Origin: Pseudocercospora fijiensis CIRAD86
Lineage: Eukaryota > Ascomycota > Dothideomycetes > Mycosphaerellales > Mycosphaerellaceae
NCBI RefSeq assembly: GCF_000340215.1
Contig: NW_006921535.1
Span: forward strand, 883,564-932,184
DNA: 48,621 bases
Reading direction: 5' to 3'
Shown: positions 1 to 10,693 of the stretch, piece by piece
Layout of the letters: each line of letters starts with the position of its first letter
Position numbering within the stretch: position 1 is the first letter of the stretch
Notes under the pieces: model-generated
Databases searched by the model: none
What the model was told of the DNA's origin: nothing
Seen by the model: the letters and a program-made list of their open reading frames with translations, nothing else
Program-made: the position numbers and the translations under genes

Positions 1-63
1 ACCTTAAAGTGTGTGGAAGACGGCAGGCCATCCGCTGATCTAGGCCTGAAGAGGGTTCGACCT
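1..63. other. non-repeat flank, apparently not RIP-mutated
   Basis: This short stretch keeps several TG and CA dinucleotides, unlike almost everything to its right, and does not match the LTR end expected here by comparison with 20770-20830. It is either unique flanking DNA or the edge of another insertion. No coding or RNA feature can be supported in so short a piece. Confidence 0.4.
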
Positions 64-304
64 AATAGTATAGGCTACTGAGGGTAATATAACCTATAGC
101 AATATAGGCAGCTATGTTTAGTATAATAGGATAACAAGACGGTTGCTTAGGCTAATAACTAGAGCCCTGCAACATAGGCATTATAGAAGTGTAATATGAA
201 CAATGTGCTATACGAGGTTAGTGCTCTATCTATAATATAGAAGGAGGCCTCTTATATAGGCTTAAAACTTAGCCTAGGTGTGTAGGGCCGGTTACTAGCT
301 AATA
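64..304 (-). repeat. truncated LTR of family 1 (left LTR of copy M)
   Basis: It matches the LTR at 20770-21048 in the same orientation, from the TATAGGCTAC motif to the TAGCTAATA end, but lacks the last 38 or so bases of the LTR, which should lie at 26-63. No polypurine tract lies next to its start. It is therefore joined to element M by an internal deletion rather than by the normal 3' end structure. Confidence 0.75.
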
Positions 305-887
305 GTATATAAACGTAGCCCGTGCGTTCTTCTTTCTTCTAGACACTAAGCTTAGCGGCCTAAGGTCCCTATTCTTAGAGGCTATAGGCCTAGGTTGCTA
401 CGTCTATCTAAGAGCTAGGAAGGGAGAGGGATCCTCCCTTTCTTAGTGTCCTATATAGCTAGTGCTAATTAGGGTAGGAACATCCTCTAGTAGAGTATCT
501 TATTGTCGTTGTTACTTAAGGAAGGTTGCTAGAGTCTAGGAATCTAGAGGGAAGTAGTCCTAGAAGGGTAGAGGGGTTAGGTTCGGCTATCTTCCTAATG
601 CTACCCCCGGGGTATTATTAGGAAAACACGCCTCGTATAGTTCTATCTAAGGAAACAAGAGCGAAGGAATAAAGTTATAGCAACATTAATCGAAGGTAAA
701 GGCAAAAGCAAAAGACAATAATAGGATAAACTAAAAGCAATAAACGAGAGTATAAACATTAGTAGGAATAGATAATAGGTAAGGACTAAAGGTATAGGGC
801 GGCACTGTATTAACAGCGCGGAGAACGATCGATAAGAGTAAGGAAGTAACGTAGTAGAAGTAGGTAGAGGCAAGGAAGAGCAAGCAA
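305..887 (-). other. untranslated 3' region of copy M
   Basis: This gene-free stretch lies downstream of the M pol stop and matches Gyp1 14454-15035. It holds a purine-rich run on the plus strand (pyrimidine-rich in element sense), one GC palindrome at 595-621, and an internal polypurine-tract-like sequence whose complement is at about 431-447. The small open frame within it (643-873) is only the low-complexity pyrimidine tract read on the minus strand. Confidence 0.6.
595..621. repeat. 27-bp GC-cored palindrome, copy 1
   Basis: Left arm CTAATGCTACCCC, right arm rich in GGGG then TATTATTAG. It is the copy-M counterpart of 14718-14744, downstream of pol. Confidence 0.85.
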
Positions 888-3800
888 TTATTTAGTCTCG
901 GGATCTAGCTATAATTCTAGGCGGTCTTCGTCGCTAGACTAGTTAGGTTCCTCGGAGTTAGAGTTAGATAGCTAGAAGTCTAGTTTACTATTAGAATCGG
1001 AATTAATATCGGAAACGCTCTATATATAGTTAATCCGTATATAACCCTCCCTCTATTCTTAAGTTATTCCTAATAGCTTACTAAGACGAACTTAGGGATA
1101 GGTATAGTTCCTAGGCAGAACAGGATCTATAATAGCGGTAGGATCCTCCTCCCGATAGGTATCTAAGGACGGTAGAGGGTCTATAGAGGCACTAACTTCC
1201 TCCTCGGTCGGCGGAGGGCGGGTAGGTTCGCGTAACTTAACGATCTTCTTTAGATTAGCCCGAGGGTAAGAGTGCTTTAAGATAGTACTATCTAGCTCCT
1301 AAAGAAGGTATACGGAACCCGAGTAAAGGACCTCCTTTACTCTATAAGAACCCTTCTACTTAAAGGCTAGCTTATAGGAGTAACTATACTCTAGTTCGGA
1401 CCGGTATAGAAGGACTATATCGCTAACCTTTAGAGGGTCCTAATTAACAGCATTATAGTTATCAAAATACTGCTTCGCCTCTTCCCGAAGCCGACGTTGT
1501 CGAGCAAGACCCTCTTAAGAAGTCGTAGTTATATCCTTAAGAGCCTTAGCCCGTAGGGTAAGAAGATCTGCCCTAGTACGAACAGACCCCTAATCGTAAA
1601 CGCCGTACGTACGGTAGGACAATTTAATAGGAAGAACGGCGTCCCTCCTAATTATAAGTTCCGCTAGTGTAAGTCCGGTCGTATCGATAATAGTAGTTCG
1701 ATCCGCCTAGAGAAGGGCTAGAACGCGGGTAGAGATAGGAACGGACCTATCGCTACTATTAGTTATCTTAGATAGGGCATCAATTAACGACCGATAGCCG
1801 CGCTTAATAATAGCATTCGACTAGGGATAGTACGGGGAGATACGAACGTTTTTAGCCCCGTACGAAATAAGTAGCGCTTAAACCTCCTTAGCTATATTGT
1901 TCGTAGCGTTGTCTAAGATAACCTCGTAAGGTGTTCCCTAGCGGTAAAACAGATCCTTAAATAGGAAGGTAGCTATATTACGGGCATTAATAGCACCGCA
2001 ACCTTTATAGAAATGATAGGCCTCCGGCTATCGAGAAAGACCCTCTCGAATAATATATAGGCTATTATTGCGGCTAAGATAGACCCTATCGCTATACTAC
2101 CGCTCCCTAACTAACTAGGCAGTAGGGATACGAAGCTCTCCTAGACGCCGGTAGCTGTTCCTAAAGTTGTACTTAGGACAGCTCTTATAGTAGCGGGAGA
2201 TATTAGCTTATACGCCGTCCTACTAGTAGCGTCGACGAAGGACATCGAAGGTGCCCTCCGCCGCCCGATAGCCGAGCTTATCGTAAACGGAACGAAGGAT
2301 TTCTTGTCGGGCTACTAGATCGTTAATAACACGCTAGAGCGGTGTATTAATTATAGCCTATCGCTAAAGGATGCGATCTTTAATAAGGAACCTCCGAGAA
2401 TAGCGAATAATACGACGGTATTAACTCCTTAATAGACTAGGAGCTCTCTTCGTATAGGTAAGGAAGTAGGCGATATTATAGGAGTCGTCGGAGTAGACCC
2501 TATTAAGGATATTATCCCTACCTAGTTCGCCCGCCTTAGCATCGTCCTAGCCCTCGTCGTTAGCAGTAGGGTCTTCGTTAGGCTAGTTACTAGGTTAGTC
2601 GTCGGCAGTAGGCCTAGTAATTACCGGCATAGCGTTAATATAGAAGGCAGTAAAGAAGGTACGGTTAATAACCGCGTCGATATCTTCTTCTTCTATTATC
2701 TCGGCGATATCTTCTTCTATAGTAGGCCTTCTAGAAAGGCTATCTAGTCTAGTATACTTCTTACTAGGAATATAAAAGACGTCGAAATTAAACAAATAGA
2801 TCTAGGCAACCTACCGAGCTATCGTAGAGTTAGGCAGGTCGGAGGCTATATAGTTAAGTTAATAGACTAGCGTCTAAGCGTCGACTTCTAGGCGAAAGAA
2901 CACTCTAAAGAGCTAAGGTCGGAACTTCTTAAGAGCCTTATAGACACTAAGGCACTCTCGCTTACTAGTATCGTATCGGGCCTCGACGGGTTTCTATAGA
3001 CCGGACTCGTACCGGATAGGGTAACGTAAGGAGGGCTCCTTACGATTATACTGTATTAGTATCTCGCCGTAGCCTTCCCCGCTCGAGTCGATAGCAACAA
3101 TTAGTAGACCTACGCCTTCCGAGTAGTTAATAGAGGTAAGCGTAGGCGCGCTAATAAGTGCCTTAGTAACCTTGTCCTTAGCGGCTTAGTAAACGGAGGT
3201 CTATTTAAACTCTACATCCTTCTTAAGTAAGGCGTATAGAGGCTTGTATACTAACGCAAAGTTTTCGACCTAGATACGGAAGTAGGAGACTACTCTAAGC
3301 TAGATCCGGATATCTTTCTAATAGGTAGGGTCTAGCTAGGACACAATCTTTAGGACCCGTATATTGTTAGGATAGCGGCCGTTTTTATTAGTTACAAACC
3401 CGACAATGTTTATTCGTTTACATAGGAGCTAAAGCTTCTCCCTATATACCGTTAGGTTAGCTCGCTCTAGGTCGTAGAGGACACTATCGAGGTTCTAAAT
3501 GTATTCGAGAAAGAACCTACGGATGCTAGGCTCTACTTCTTTATTATCGTACCTAGTTTTAGGGCCCTTAATGCCGATATCGTTAAGGAAAGGCATCGCT
3601 ATATAGGAGATATAGGCCGCGAGGACTTAGTTTATAATGCGAACGAACTAGGCTACGGAGTTAGTTGCCCCTTATAGAAGGGTAGTTTGTCTATATAGCC
3701 TAAGAGGTATCTCGAAACTAGTAAGGTCGCGGCTATTAGGATAGAGAGGGATCTAGTCGTAGCCCGAGAAAACATTAACTAGTAAGGCTACAATACAGTT

Positions 3801-4703
3801 AGTAAAAGCTTCCGAGAACCTATTAGTCTCCGGAGGGAGGTTAGTATCTCTAATCGTAACTGCGTTGAACTTTTATATAGCGTTAATTAGACGGTACTTC
3901 TTTAGTTCCCTAGGAGCTATCTTCTTCTAAACTAGGAAGTATAGGTTGCGATACGAGGTATAGGAAGGCTCTAAGGTACTAGCCTTTATACGCTGCCGGA
4001 TTATGTCCTTAACTACACCTCTTAGGCTTAGGTTTAGCTTAAACCCTAGGTAAGCCTAAGGCTTATACTCGATCGTTCGGATCCTCTATAGAGGGGCAAC
4101 CTCCGGGTTAATCCTGCCTAGATACGTAAAGTTATATACTAATACGGCTTCGCGGTTGTATAGAAGCTCGTATAGCAAATCTAGTTCAAGATCCGAAAGC
4201 TCGATACTAGGTTTAATGTTCGCTAGTCTCTCCGGCGTTAGCCTCGATCCCCTAGGAATAGCGGAGAACTTTTTAGTAATGTACCTCTAGTCGTATAGAC
4301 TATCCCTAGGTGTCAATATCGCTTCGCGGTTAAGGCACTTTTGTCGCTAGTTAGGATTTCCGCTAGGATTAGACCTATCGGTTATATATACGCTGCCTTT
4401 TACGGGCTTAATCTTGTTAGCTACCCTCTTATATAGGGTATATACGCTAACCGCTCGTAATACCCGAGCCCTCTCTCTTTAACGTTAGGCCCGGAGATTA
4501 GCGTAATAGAATAGCGTATAAACTTTATTAGAAGTCTCCTTAAGTCGGTAGGTATATAGCTAGTAATCCTAATTTATAATTCCGGCGAAAACGTTAGATT
4601 CCTAATAATACCCCCGGGGTAGCATTAGCTCGGCGTTCTAATTAGTTAGTTCGGATTCGGGCTCGGGTAGATCCGCTTCCGGCGGCGATGCCTACGATAG
4701 CAT
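888..4703 (-). pseudogene. pol: pol of copy M (RT, RNase H, integrase), RIP-inactivated
   Basis: Ty3/Gypsy polyprotein for reverse transcription and integration. The ATG complement is at 4701-4703 and the TAA complement at 888-890, the same ends as Gyp1 pol (10641-14453) and almost the same length. A clean 66-residue stretch at 2595-2795 covers the end of RNase H and matches the Gyp1 copy residue for residue apart from scattered changes (motif SKKYTRLDSLSRRP). The integrase DDE glutamate is a lysine codon (around 1810), as in the other copies. Many TAG/TAA stops replace Gln or Trp codons. The gene cannot make an enzyme. Its frame seems to be kept throughout, as judged by alignment by eye to Gyp1. 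Confidence 0.85.
4602..4628. repeat. 27-bp GC-cored palindrome, copy 2
   Basis: It starts CTAATAATACCCC and ends GTAGCATTAG. It lies inside the first codons of M pol and matches Gyp1 10710-10736. Confidence 0.85.
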
Positions 4704-6550
4704 TATTACCGAGATTCGTATACTAGGTAGTCGTTATACTATTATACTCGCTATCGCTTCGAGCATTCGTCTCCTTAGTATAGAGCCTAGGAACTAGCCT
4801 TGTCGTATAGAGCGGCGCACCTCTAGATATAACCTATTTAAGCTACATTAACTTATAGCGCAGATTACCGGTCTTACAACCGCGCTATAGCGTTTCCCGA
4901 AGAGCGTTTAGAAGCAGTAAGGATATCCTCGTAGGATTTGTAGCTAGTGTTTCTAACATAACTAGTAAATACGACTCGGTTACCCTTCTAGTTAGCGATA
5001 GTTCCTTCCTAGGAGCTATCGTCGTAGTTACGCTAGATACCCCGGGTTATACGAGACTATAGACGACCTAGAATAATTGGCGTGTTCGGGTTAGCGGCAA
5101 TCTAGAAGGTAAAGGAAAAGCATATGCCGAAAGCGTCTACTATAATATTATAGTAGGCACCTACTAGCGTAACCTCCCTATTCACTTCCTATATACTAAG
5201 GGAAATATCTCTGTTTATTAGCAGTCGGAGCTGTTTAGCCTAGCGCTTACTTATAATAAGTAACTCTAAACTATTATTAAGTATTGCTAGCAACTGCTAA
5301 CTATAGCTTCCGATAGTAACTTAAATATAGATAGCGGGAACGACGGTAAAGGAACGGGTAACTGCGGAAAGGTCTATATTATTAGGGATAGAGTAAAGTT
5401 CCTTAGGTCGAGGAGGTCCTACTCGACCGATTTGTTAGCTAGTAAATCGGACAGCCTTAATAGAAACTAAAACCGAAGCAGAGTCGGCATTATTATTATC
5501 CCCTCGGCCTATCTCCTTAATCCCCTCTTCGTTAGTATTATCGATAGTCTCCTAACTCTCGTAGGTTACTAATTCGCCTTCTACTAACTCCTAGGCCCCT
5601 AAAAATTCAGGAAGGAACTATAGGGAAGAGACGTCGATATAGTCTTCTCGCCCCTATTTACGTCGGAGGGCTATAAGGTCTTTTATAAAGGTTGTATCGT
5701 TAGGAATCCGGCTCTAGAATAGGTTAGTAGGCAAACCGTATACTAGAAGCTCCCCTATAGATACGTTAGACTTAAGGTCTAGGAACTATAAAGCCTAGAA
5801 GAGAGCATTTGCCTTTATATCGTAGGAGTTAGTAGGCCCGGCACTATACTTCTTTATATACCTATTAAAGCGAAAGCTCTTTAGGTCGGCTAACTTTCGT
5901 TTATAGGCCGGCGGGTTAGCTAGGCCTAGGGTACTACTAAGGTCGGTAGTAGCATCCTCTATATCGATATCCGGAGTCTCTAGGACCTCCGGAGAGGCTG
6001 TACTAGCTCGGGCTATACGGTCTTCGGCTGTCTAGAGTGTCTTAGTCTTAGCGACTAATTCTCGCTGTTTCTTAGCCTTATTAGCTGCCTGCTTCTTAAG
6101 TATCCTAGTAGGGGCTGCCGCACTAGGGCGGGTAGGGTTCTACGGGCTCTTACCCTTGCCCTAGGACGACTAGGTTTAGGACCTTATAGCAGCGTAGACA
6201 TCTATACTATTCTTAGTAACCGCGTAAACATTAGTAACTACGTCCGGGTCCTAAGACACAAAGTTGACTTTAATAGGCTTAGTAGTACTATTACTACTCC
6301 GCTCCTCAACCTATTTTGCCCTAACCTTCTAAGTTTCTCGTTTAGCAATAGCGGCGAGGGTACTATTCCTAGTGTCCTTAAACTCGATCTTGCTACTATA
6401 CTTCTTCTCTAGAAGACTCCTAAGTTAAGGCAGCTTCGGAGCTCTACGATCCTACTCGAAGTTAATCTTATCGCCGGTGTCGGTATAGTAGAACCGACTA
6501 TTCACTTATATAACGAGCTTCCTCTTAAGAAGCTCCTTCTAGATAGGGCA
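4646..6550 (-). pseudogene. gag: gag 3' part and protease of copy M, RIP-inactivated
   Basis: This is the continuation of the M gag gene from 18807-19969, split by the insertion of Gyp1. Read on the minus strand it begins just after the zinc-knuckle codons and runs through the protease region (around 5280, where the DNG-type active site reads Asn-Asn) to a TAA complement at 4646-4648. That TAA is a TGA in Gyp1, which shows it is the native stop with one more RIP change. Several TAG/TAA stops interrupt the frame. Confidence 0.8.
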
Positions 6551-6551
6551 G

Positions 6552-6830
6552 TATTAGCTAGTAACCGGCCCTATACCTATAGGCCAGTTTTGAGCCTATA
6601 TAAGAGGCCTCTTTCTATATTATAGATAGATTATTAACCTCGTATAGCACATTGTTTATATTACACTTCTATAATGCCTATGTTGCAGGGCTCTAGTTAT
6701 TAGCCTAAGCGACAGTCTCGTTATCCTATCTTGCTAAACATAGCTGCCTATATTGCTATAGGTTATATTACCCTCGGTAGCCTATACTATTGCTATAAGT
6801 AGTAGTAGTAGTGTTAGTTTCCGTCCTTTA
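6552..6830 (+). repeat. 5' LTR of Gyp1
   Basis: This 279-bp LTR is matched by 18524-18802 at the other end of the element. The ends read TA...TA, as expected from the canonical TG...CA after RIP. A TATA box (TATATAAG) is at 6597-6604 and a short GTA repeat lies near the 3' end. The LTR supplies promoter and terminator for the element. Confidence 0.9.
6597..6604 (+). promoter_or_regulatory. LTR TATA box
   Basis: TATATAAG, about 45 bp into the LTR, is kept in all five LTR copies of the window (for example 18569-18576). It is the likely core promoter of the element. Confidence 0.6.
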
Positions 6831-7447
6831 TTAGAGCCGAAGGTAGGGCTATCTCTTTATATCTAATAGGTTCGGGTATATTAAAGGTAGTCTCTAGGCA
6901 CGAATAGCTATAACCGAAGCGAGGGTACGATAAGAGCCTACGATACGGACGATACCGAAGTATCTTAAGGGGCCGTTACGATAAGTAGAGAAACCTCTTA
7001 ACGAGGGCATCGCTTTAACCCCGAAAAGCTACAAACCCTTAGGACTGTTACAGCTTAGGGCCTAGTCTATAACTATAGCTAGCTTCTAAGGACTCGGCTC
7101 CGGGTCGAAGACCTATTTAGTACCGCTTGCTTAAGATAAGCTACCGCCCGCCTAAGGAGGAGATAGACTAATTACCTATCGGCCTTGCTTGGTTTGCTAA
7201 GACTATCTATACGATAGCAATTTCTAGATTACAGGTCGGATGCCTAGACAGTTCCCCTATTAACCGGGTAGATTGTTTCGGGATTCGCTGCCTCGTTCGG
7301 ACAGTACTTAGCCTTCTATTAGAAAAAGAAGGTCCCCGCCCCCCCGCCTAGCTAAAGGAGATACGAGCTAGTTTCTAGGATCTAGGTATAAATAGAGATT
7401 GTAGTCTCTCCCTCCGAGCGGCTTTCGTCTAATACTAAACTTAGCTT

Positions 7448-7472
7448 CTAGGGGTATATAGGCGACCCCTAG
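7448..7472 (+). repeat. leader hairpin conserved between copies
   Basis: The stem CTAGGGGT pairs with ACCCCTAG around a 9-base loop. In copy M (20124-20154) the stem is at least 11 perfect base pairs. It lies 12 bases upstream of the palindrome at 7484 in both copies. Confidence 0.6.
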
Positions 7473-7483
7473 GAGGCTAAATT

Positions 7484-7510
7484 CTAATGCTACCCCGGGG
7501 GTAATATTAG
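7484..7510. repeat. 27-bp GC-cored palindrome, copy 3
   Basis: The left arm is CTAATGCTACCCC and the right arm ends GTAATATTAG. It lies between leader and gag. Its ATG (7487) is not in the gag frame. Confidence 0.9.
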
Positions 7511-7629
7511 AAGAAAACAGCCTAGCATACTATTCTCTCGCATAGCAATATCGAAACAAACTAAACCTATAATATATACTAAAAACACTTTCCTATAGCA
7601 TTTTATTTCAACTACTTTACGACAATCGA

Positions 7630-10600
7630 ATAAGCTCTAGCTCTAGCGAAAACGAGTATTACGAATTAGCGGAATCTTCGGAATCTGATAACCTACTAGA
7701 CCCTATTAACGAAGAAATTAGGCGACGACTAGTTGTTATAAGCGCCGTCGAACTAGGGGCTGTCGAGCCTTCTACGCCCGAGGCCCTCTACAATATCGTT
7801 ATAAAGATAATTTAAGAGCAAACTAACCTTCTCCGTTAGAACAGGCGTCGCCTACTAGAGCTAGGAAGTAGTAGGAACCCTTTGTTCGAAGGGTAGAACG
7901 CTACGGCGTACGTAGAACGCTTTAAGGACAACTTAGCCGAGTACGGACTCGAAGAGGAGTCGGACTAGTACAAGGTCCGGTCCCTTACGAGGACTACTAT
8001 TACTAAGCTTTACCGAACCCTTAGAACCTTAGTTAGCTACCTAGAAAAGGACGACAAGTCTAATACCGACTAGGAGGTCTTTAAACAGGCCTTTATAAGG
8101 GAGTATCGGGATCGCGATAGCCGTCGCATTAAAGGCAGTCGTACGTAGCTTAAGAACCTCTATATAGAGAGGCGCACCGAAGATAACGACCTAAAGGAGT
8201 ACGTCCGCGAGTTTGTTAAGTTAGCGGACGGTATCGACTAGTAGGACCTCGAGAATTCTTAGAGAACGAGGCTGCTCCTTAAAGGGTTGCTATAGTCTAC
8301 GGCTAAGCGTGTCTTCCGTCGCTATAAGCTTAGCGAAGCTAATCCCGAGACCTTTAGGAAGTATAAAGAGGTCCTAGAGGCTGTTAAGGACGATATTAAT
8401 AGCTCCGCCGATGTAAAGAAGTTTATTTACGGCGAGGACCGGAATAACCTAGCCTAGGTAAGGAACGATGCCTCGGGAACTAGAGGGCCTAAGTTTCTTC
8501 CTAAATCGCAAAGTAGTCCTAGTACCGTAACTCCTACCGTTACTAAGCATTCTTAGGACGTTGCGGACTTAGCTAAATCCCTAGCCTAGCTTAACCTTAA
8601 TGCGAAAGTACTATAGCGAGTTAGGGAGGTCCTTAATGCTAGTATACTAAAGGATGTGCTACTAGTCTACTAGGTCTCCGATCCTAACTACCCTAAGGCC
8701 CCTTTAGTTAACGTCTACGCTATACGAAAGATCTATTCTAACTTAGATAGCAAGTGCTAGATATGCGGCGGTTTCAAATACGTTCAATTAGACTACCCTA
8801 TCTAGAAAGAGCTTCTTAAGAGGAAGCTCGTTATGCAAGTAAATAGTCGGTTCTACTATACCGATACCGGCGATAAGATTGACTTCGAGTAGGATCGTAG
8901 AGCCCCGAAGCTGCCTTAACTTAGGAGTCTTCTAGAGAAGAAGTATAGTAGCAAGATCGAGTTTAAGGATACTAGGAATAGTACCCTCGCCGCTATTACT
9001 AAACGAGAAACTTAGAAGGTTAGGGTAAAATAGGTTAAGGAGCGGAGTAGTAATAGTACTACTAAGCCTATTAAAGTCAACTTTGTGTCTTAGGACCCGG
9101 ACGTAGTTACTAATGTTTACGCGGTTACTAAGAATAGTATAGATGTCTACGCTACTATAAGGTCCTAAACCTAGTCGTCCTAGGGTAAGGGCAAGAGCCC
9201 GTAGAACCCTACCCGCCCTAGTGCGGCAGCCCCTACTAGGATACTTAAGAAGTAGGCAGCTAACAAGGCTAAGAAACAGCGAGAATTAGTCGCTAAGACT
9301 AAGACACTCTAGACAGCCGAAGACCGTATAGCCCGAGCTAGTATAGCCTCTCCGGAGGTCCTAGAGACTCCGGATATCGATATAGAGGATGCTACTACCG
9401 ACCTTAGTAGTACCCTAGGCCTAGCTAACCCGCCGGCCTATAAACGAAAATCAGCCGACCTAAAGAGCTTTCGCTTTAATAGGTATATAAAGAAGTATAG
9501 TGCCGGGCCTACTAACTCTTATAATATAAAGGCAAATGCTCTCTTCTAGGCTTTATAGTTCCTAGACCTTAAGTCTAACGTATCTATAGGGGAGCTTTTA
9601 GTATACGGTTTGCCTACTAACCTGTTCTAGAGCCGGATTCCTAACGATGCTACCTTTATAAAAGACCTTGTAGCCCTCCGACGTAAATAGGGGCGAGAGG
9701 ACTATATCGACGTCTCTTCCCTATAGTTCCTTCCTAAATTTTCAGGGGCCTAGGAGTTAGTAGAAGGCGAATTAGTAACCTACGAGAGCTAGGAGACTAT
9801 CGATAATACTAACGAAGAGGGGATTAAGGAGATAGGCCGAGGGGATAATAATAATGCCGACCCTGCTTCGGTTTCCGTTTCTATTAAGGCTATCCGATTT
9901 ACTAGCTAACAAATCGGTCGAGTAGGACCTCCTCGACCTAAGGAACTTTACTCTATCCCTAATAATATAGACCTTTCCGTAGTTACCCGTTCCTTTGCCG
10001 TCGTCCCTACTATCTATATTTAAGTTACTATCGGAAGTTATAGTTAGCAGTTACTAGCAATACTTAATAACGGTTTAGAGTTACTTATTATAAGTAAGCG
10101 CTAGGCTAAACAGCTCCGACTGCTAATAAATAGAGATATTTCCCTTAGTATATAGGGAGTAAATAGGGAGGTTGCGCTAGTAGGTACCTACTATAATATT
10201 ATAGTAGACGCTTTCGGTATATACTTTTCCTTTACCTTCTAGATTGCCGCTAACCCGAACACGCTAATTATTCTAGGTCGACTATAGTCTCGTATAACCC
10301 GGGGTATCTAGCGTAACTGCGACGATAGCTCCTAGGAAGGAACTATCGCTAACTAGAAGGGCAACCGAGTCGTATTTACTAGTTATATCGGAAATACTAG
10401 CTACAAATCCTACGAGGATATCCTTACTACTTCTAAGCGCTCTTCGGGAAACGCTATAGCGCGGTTATAAGACCGGCAATCTGCGCTATAAGTTAATATA
10501 GCTTGAATAGGTTATATCTAGAGGTACGCCGCTCCGTACGATAAGGCTAGTTTCTAGGCTCTATACTAAGGAGACGAATGCTCGAAGCGATAGCGGGTAT

Positions 10601-10693
10601 AATAGTGCAACGACTACCTTGTATACGAATCTCGGTAATAATGCTATCGTAGGCATCGCCGCCGGAAGCGGATCTACCCGAATCCGAACTGAC
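7630..10693 (+). pseudogene. gag: gag-protease of Gyp1, RIP-inactivated
   Basis: This makes the capsid/nucleocapsid precursor and the aspartic protease. The start is chosen at ATA 7630-7632, a probable RIP-changed ATG followed by a Ser/Glu-rich N-terminus. One frame runs about 1,000 codons. Residues 1-300 or so resemble a retrotransposon capsid region. A CCHC zinc knuckle is at 8755-8796 with spacing C-x2-C-x4-[H to Y]-x4-[C to Y], both changes being single RIP-type transitions. The protease motif L-[D to N]-N-G is at 10063-10074, followed by a typical ILG stretch near 10267. Many TAG/TAA stops occur. The native stop is probably the TGA at 10691-10693; TAA-TAA at 10636-10641 could be native or RIP-made. 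It overlaps pol. Confidence 0.85.

Larger units (their letters stand above)
64..6551 (-). mobile_element. Ty3/Gypsy family 1 copy M, 3' part (continues at 18803-21048)
   Basis: Read on the minus strand, 6550 down to about 310 is collinear with 8797-15035 of the full-length copy Gyp1. The other half of M is at 18803-21048; the two halves join exactly at the Gyp1 insertion site. M carries the gag 3' end, protease and all of pol. It lacks everything matching Gyp1 positions 15036-18523, including ORF3 and the polypurine tract. Confidence 0.85.
6831..7629 (+). other. 5' leader of Gyp1 with primer-binding site region
   Basis: About 800 bases without a gene. It opens with TTAGAGCCGAAGG right behind the LTR; the TAGAGCC is likely a RIP-changed TGGAGCC primer-binding site, though I cannot assign the tRNA. 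A hairpin lies at 7448-7472 and the GC palindrome at 7484-7510. No conserved coding frame is visible before about 7630. Confidence 0.55.

Noticed and set aside
40..62. GGGTTCGACC resembling a tRNA T-loop
   Set aside because: No acceptor or anticodon stem can be built around it in the available bases.
643..873. Minus-strand open frame of 76 codons
   Set aside because: It is the pyrimidine-rich 3' region of copy M; the counterpart in Gyp1 and E2 is not conserved as protein.
6801..6816. GTA microsatellite in the LTR as an independent feature
   Set aside because: It is part of every LTR copy and needs no separate explanation.
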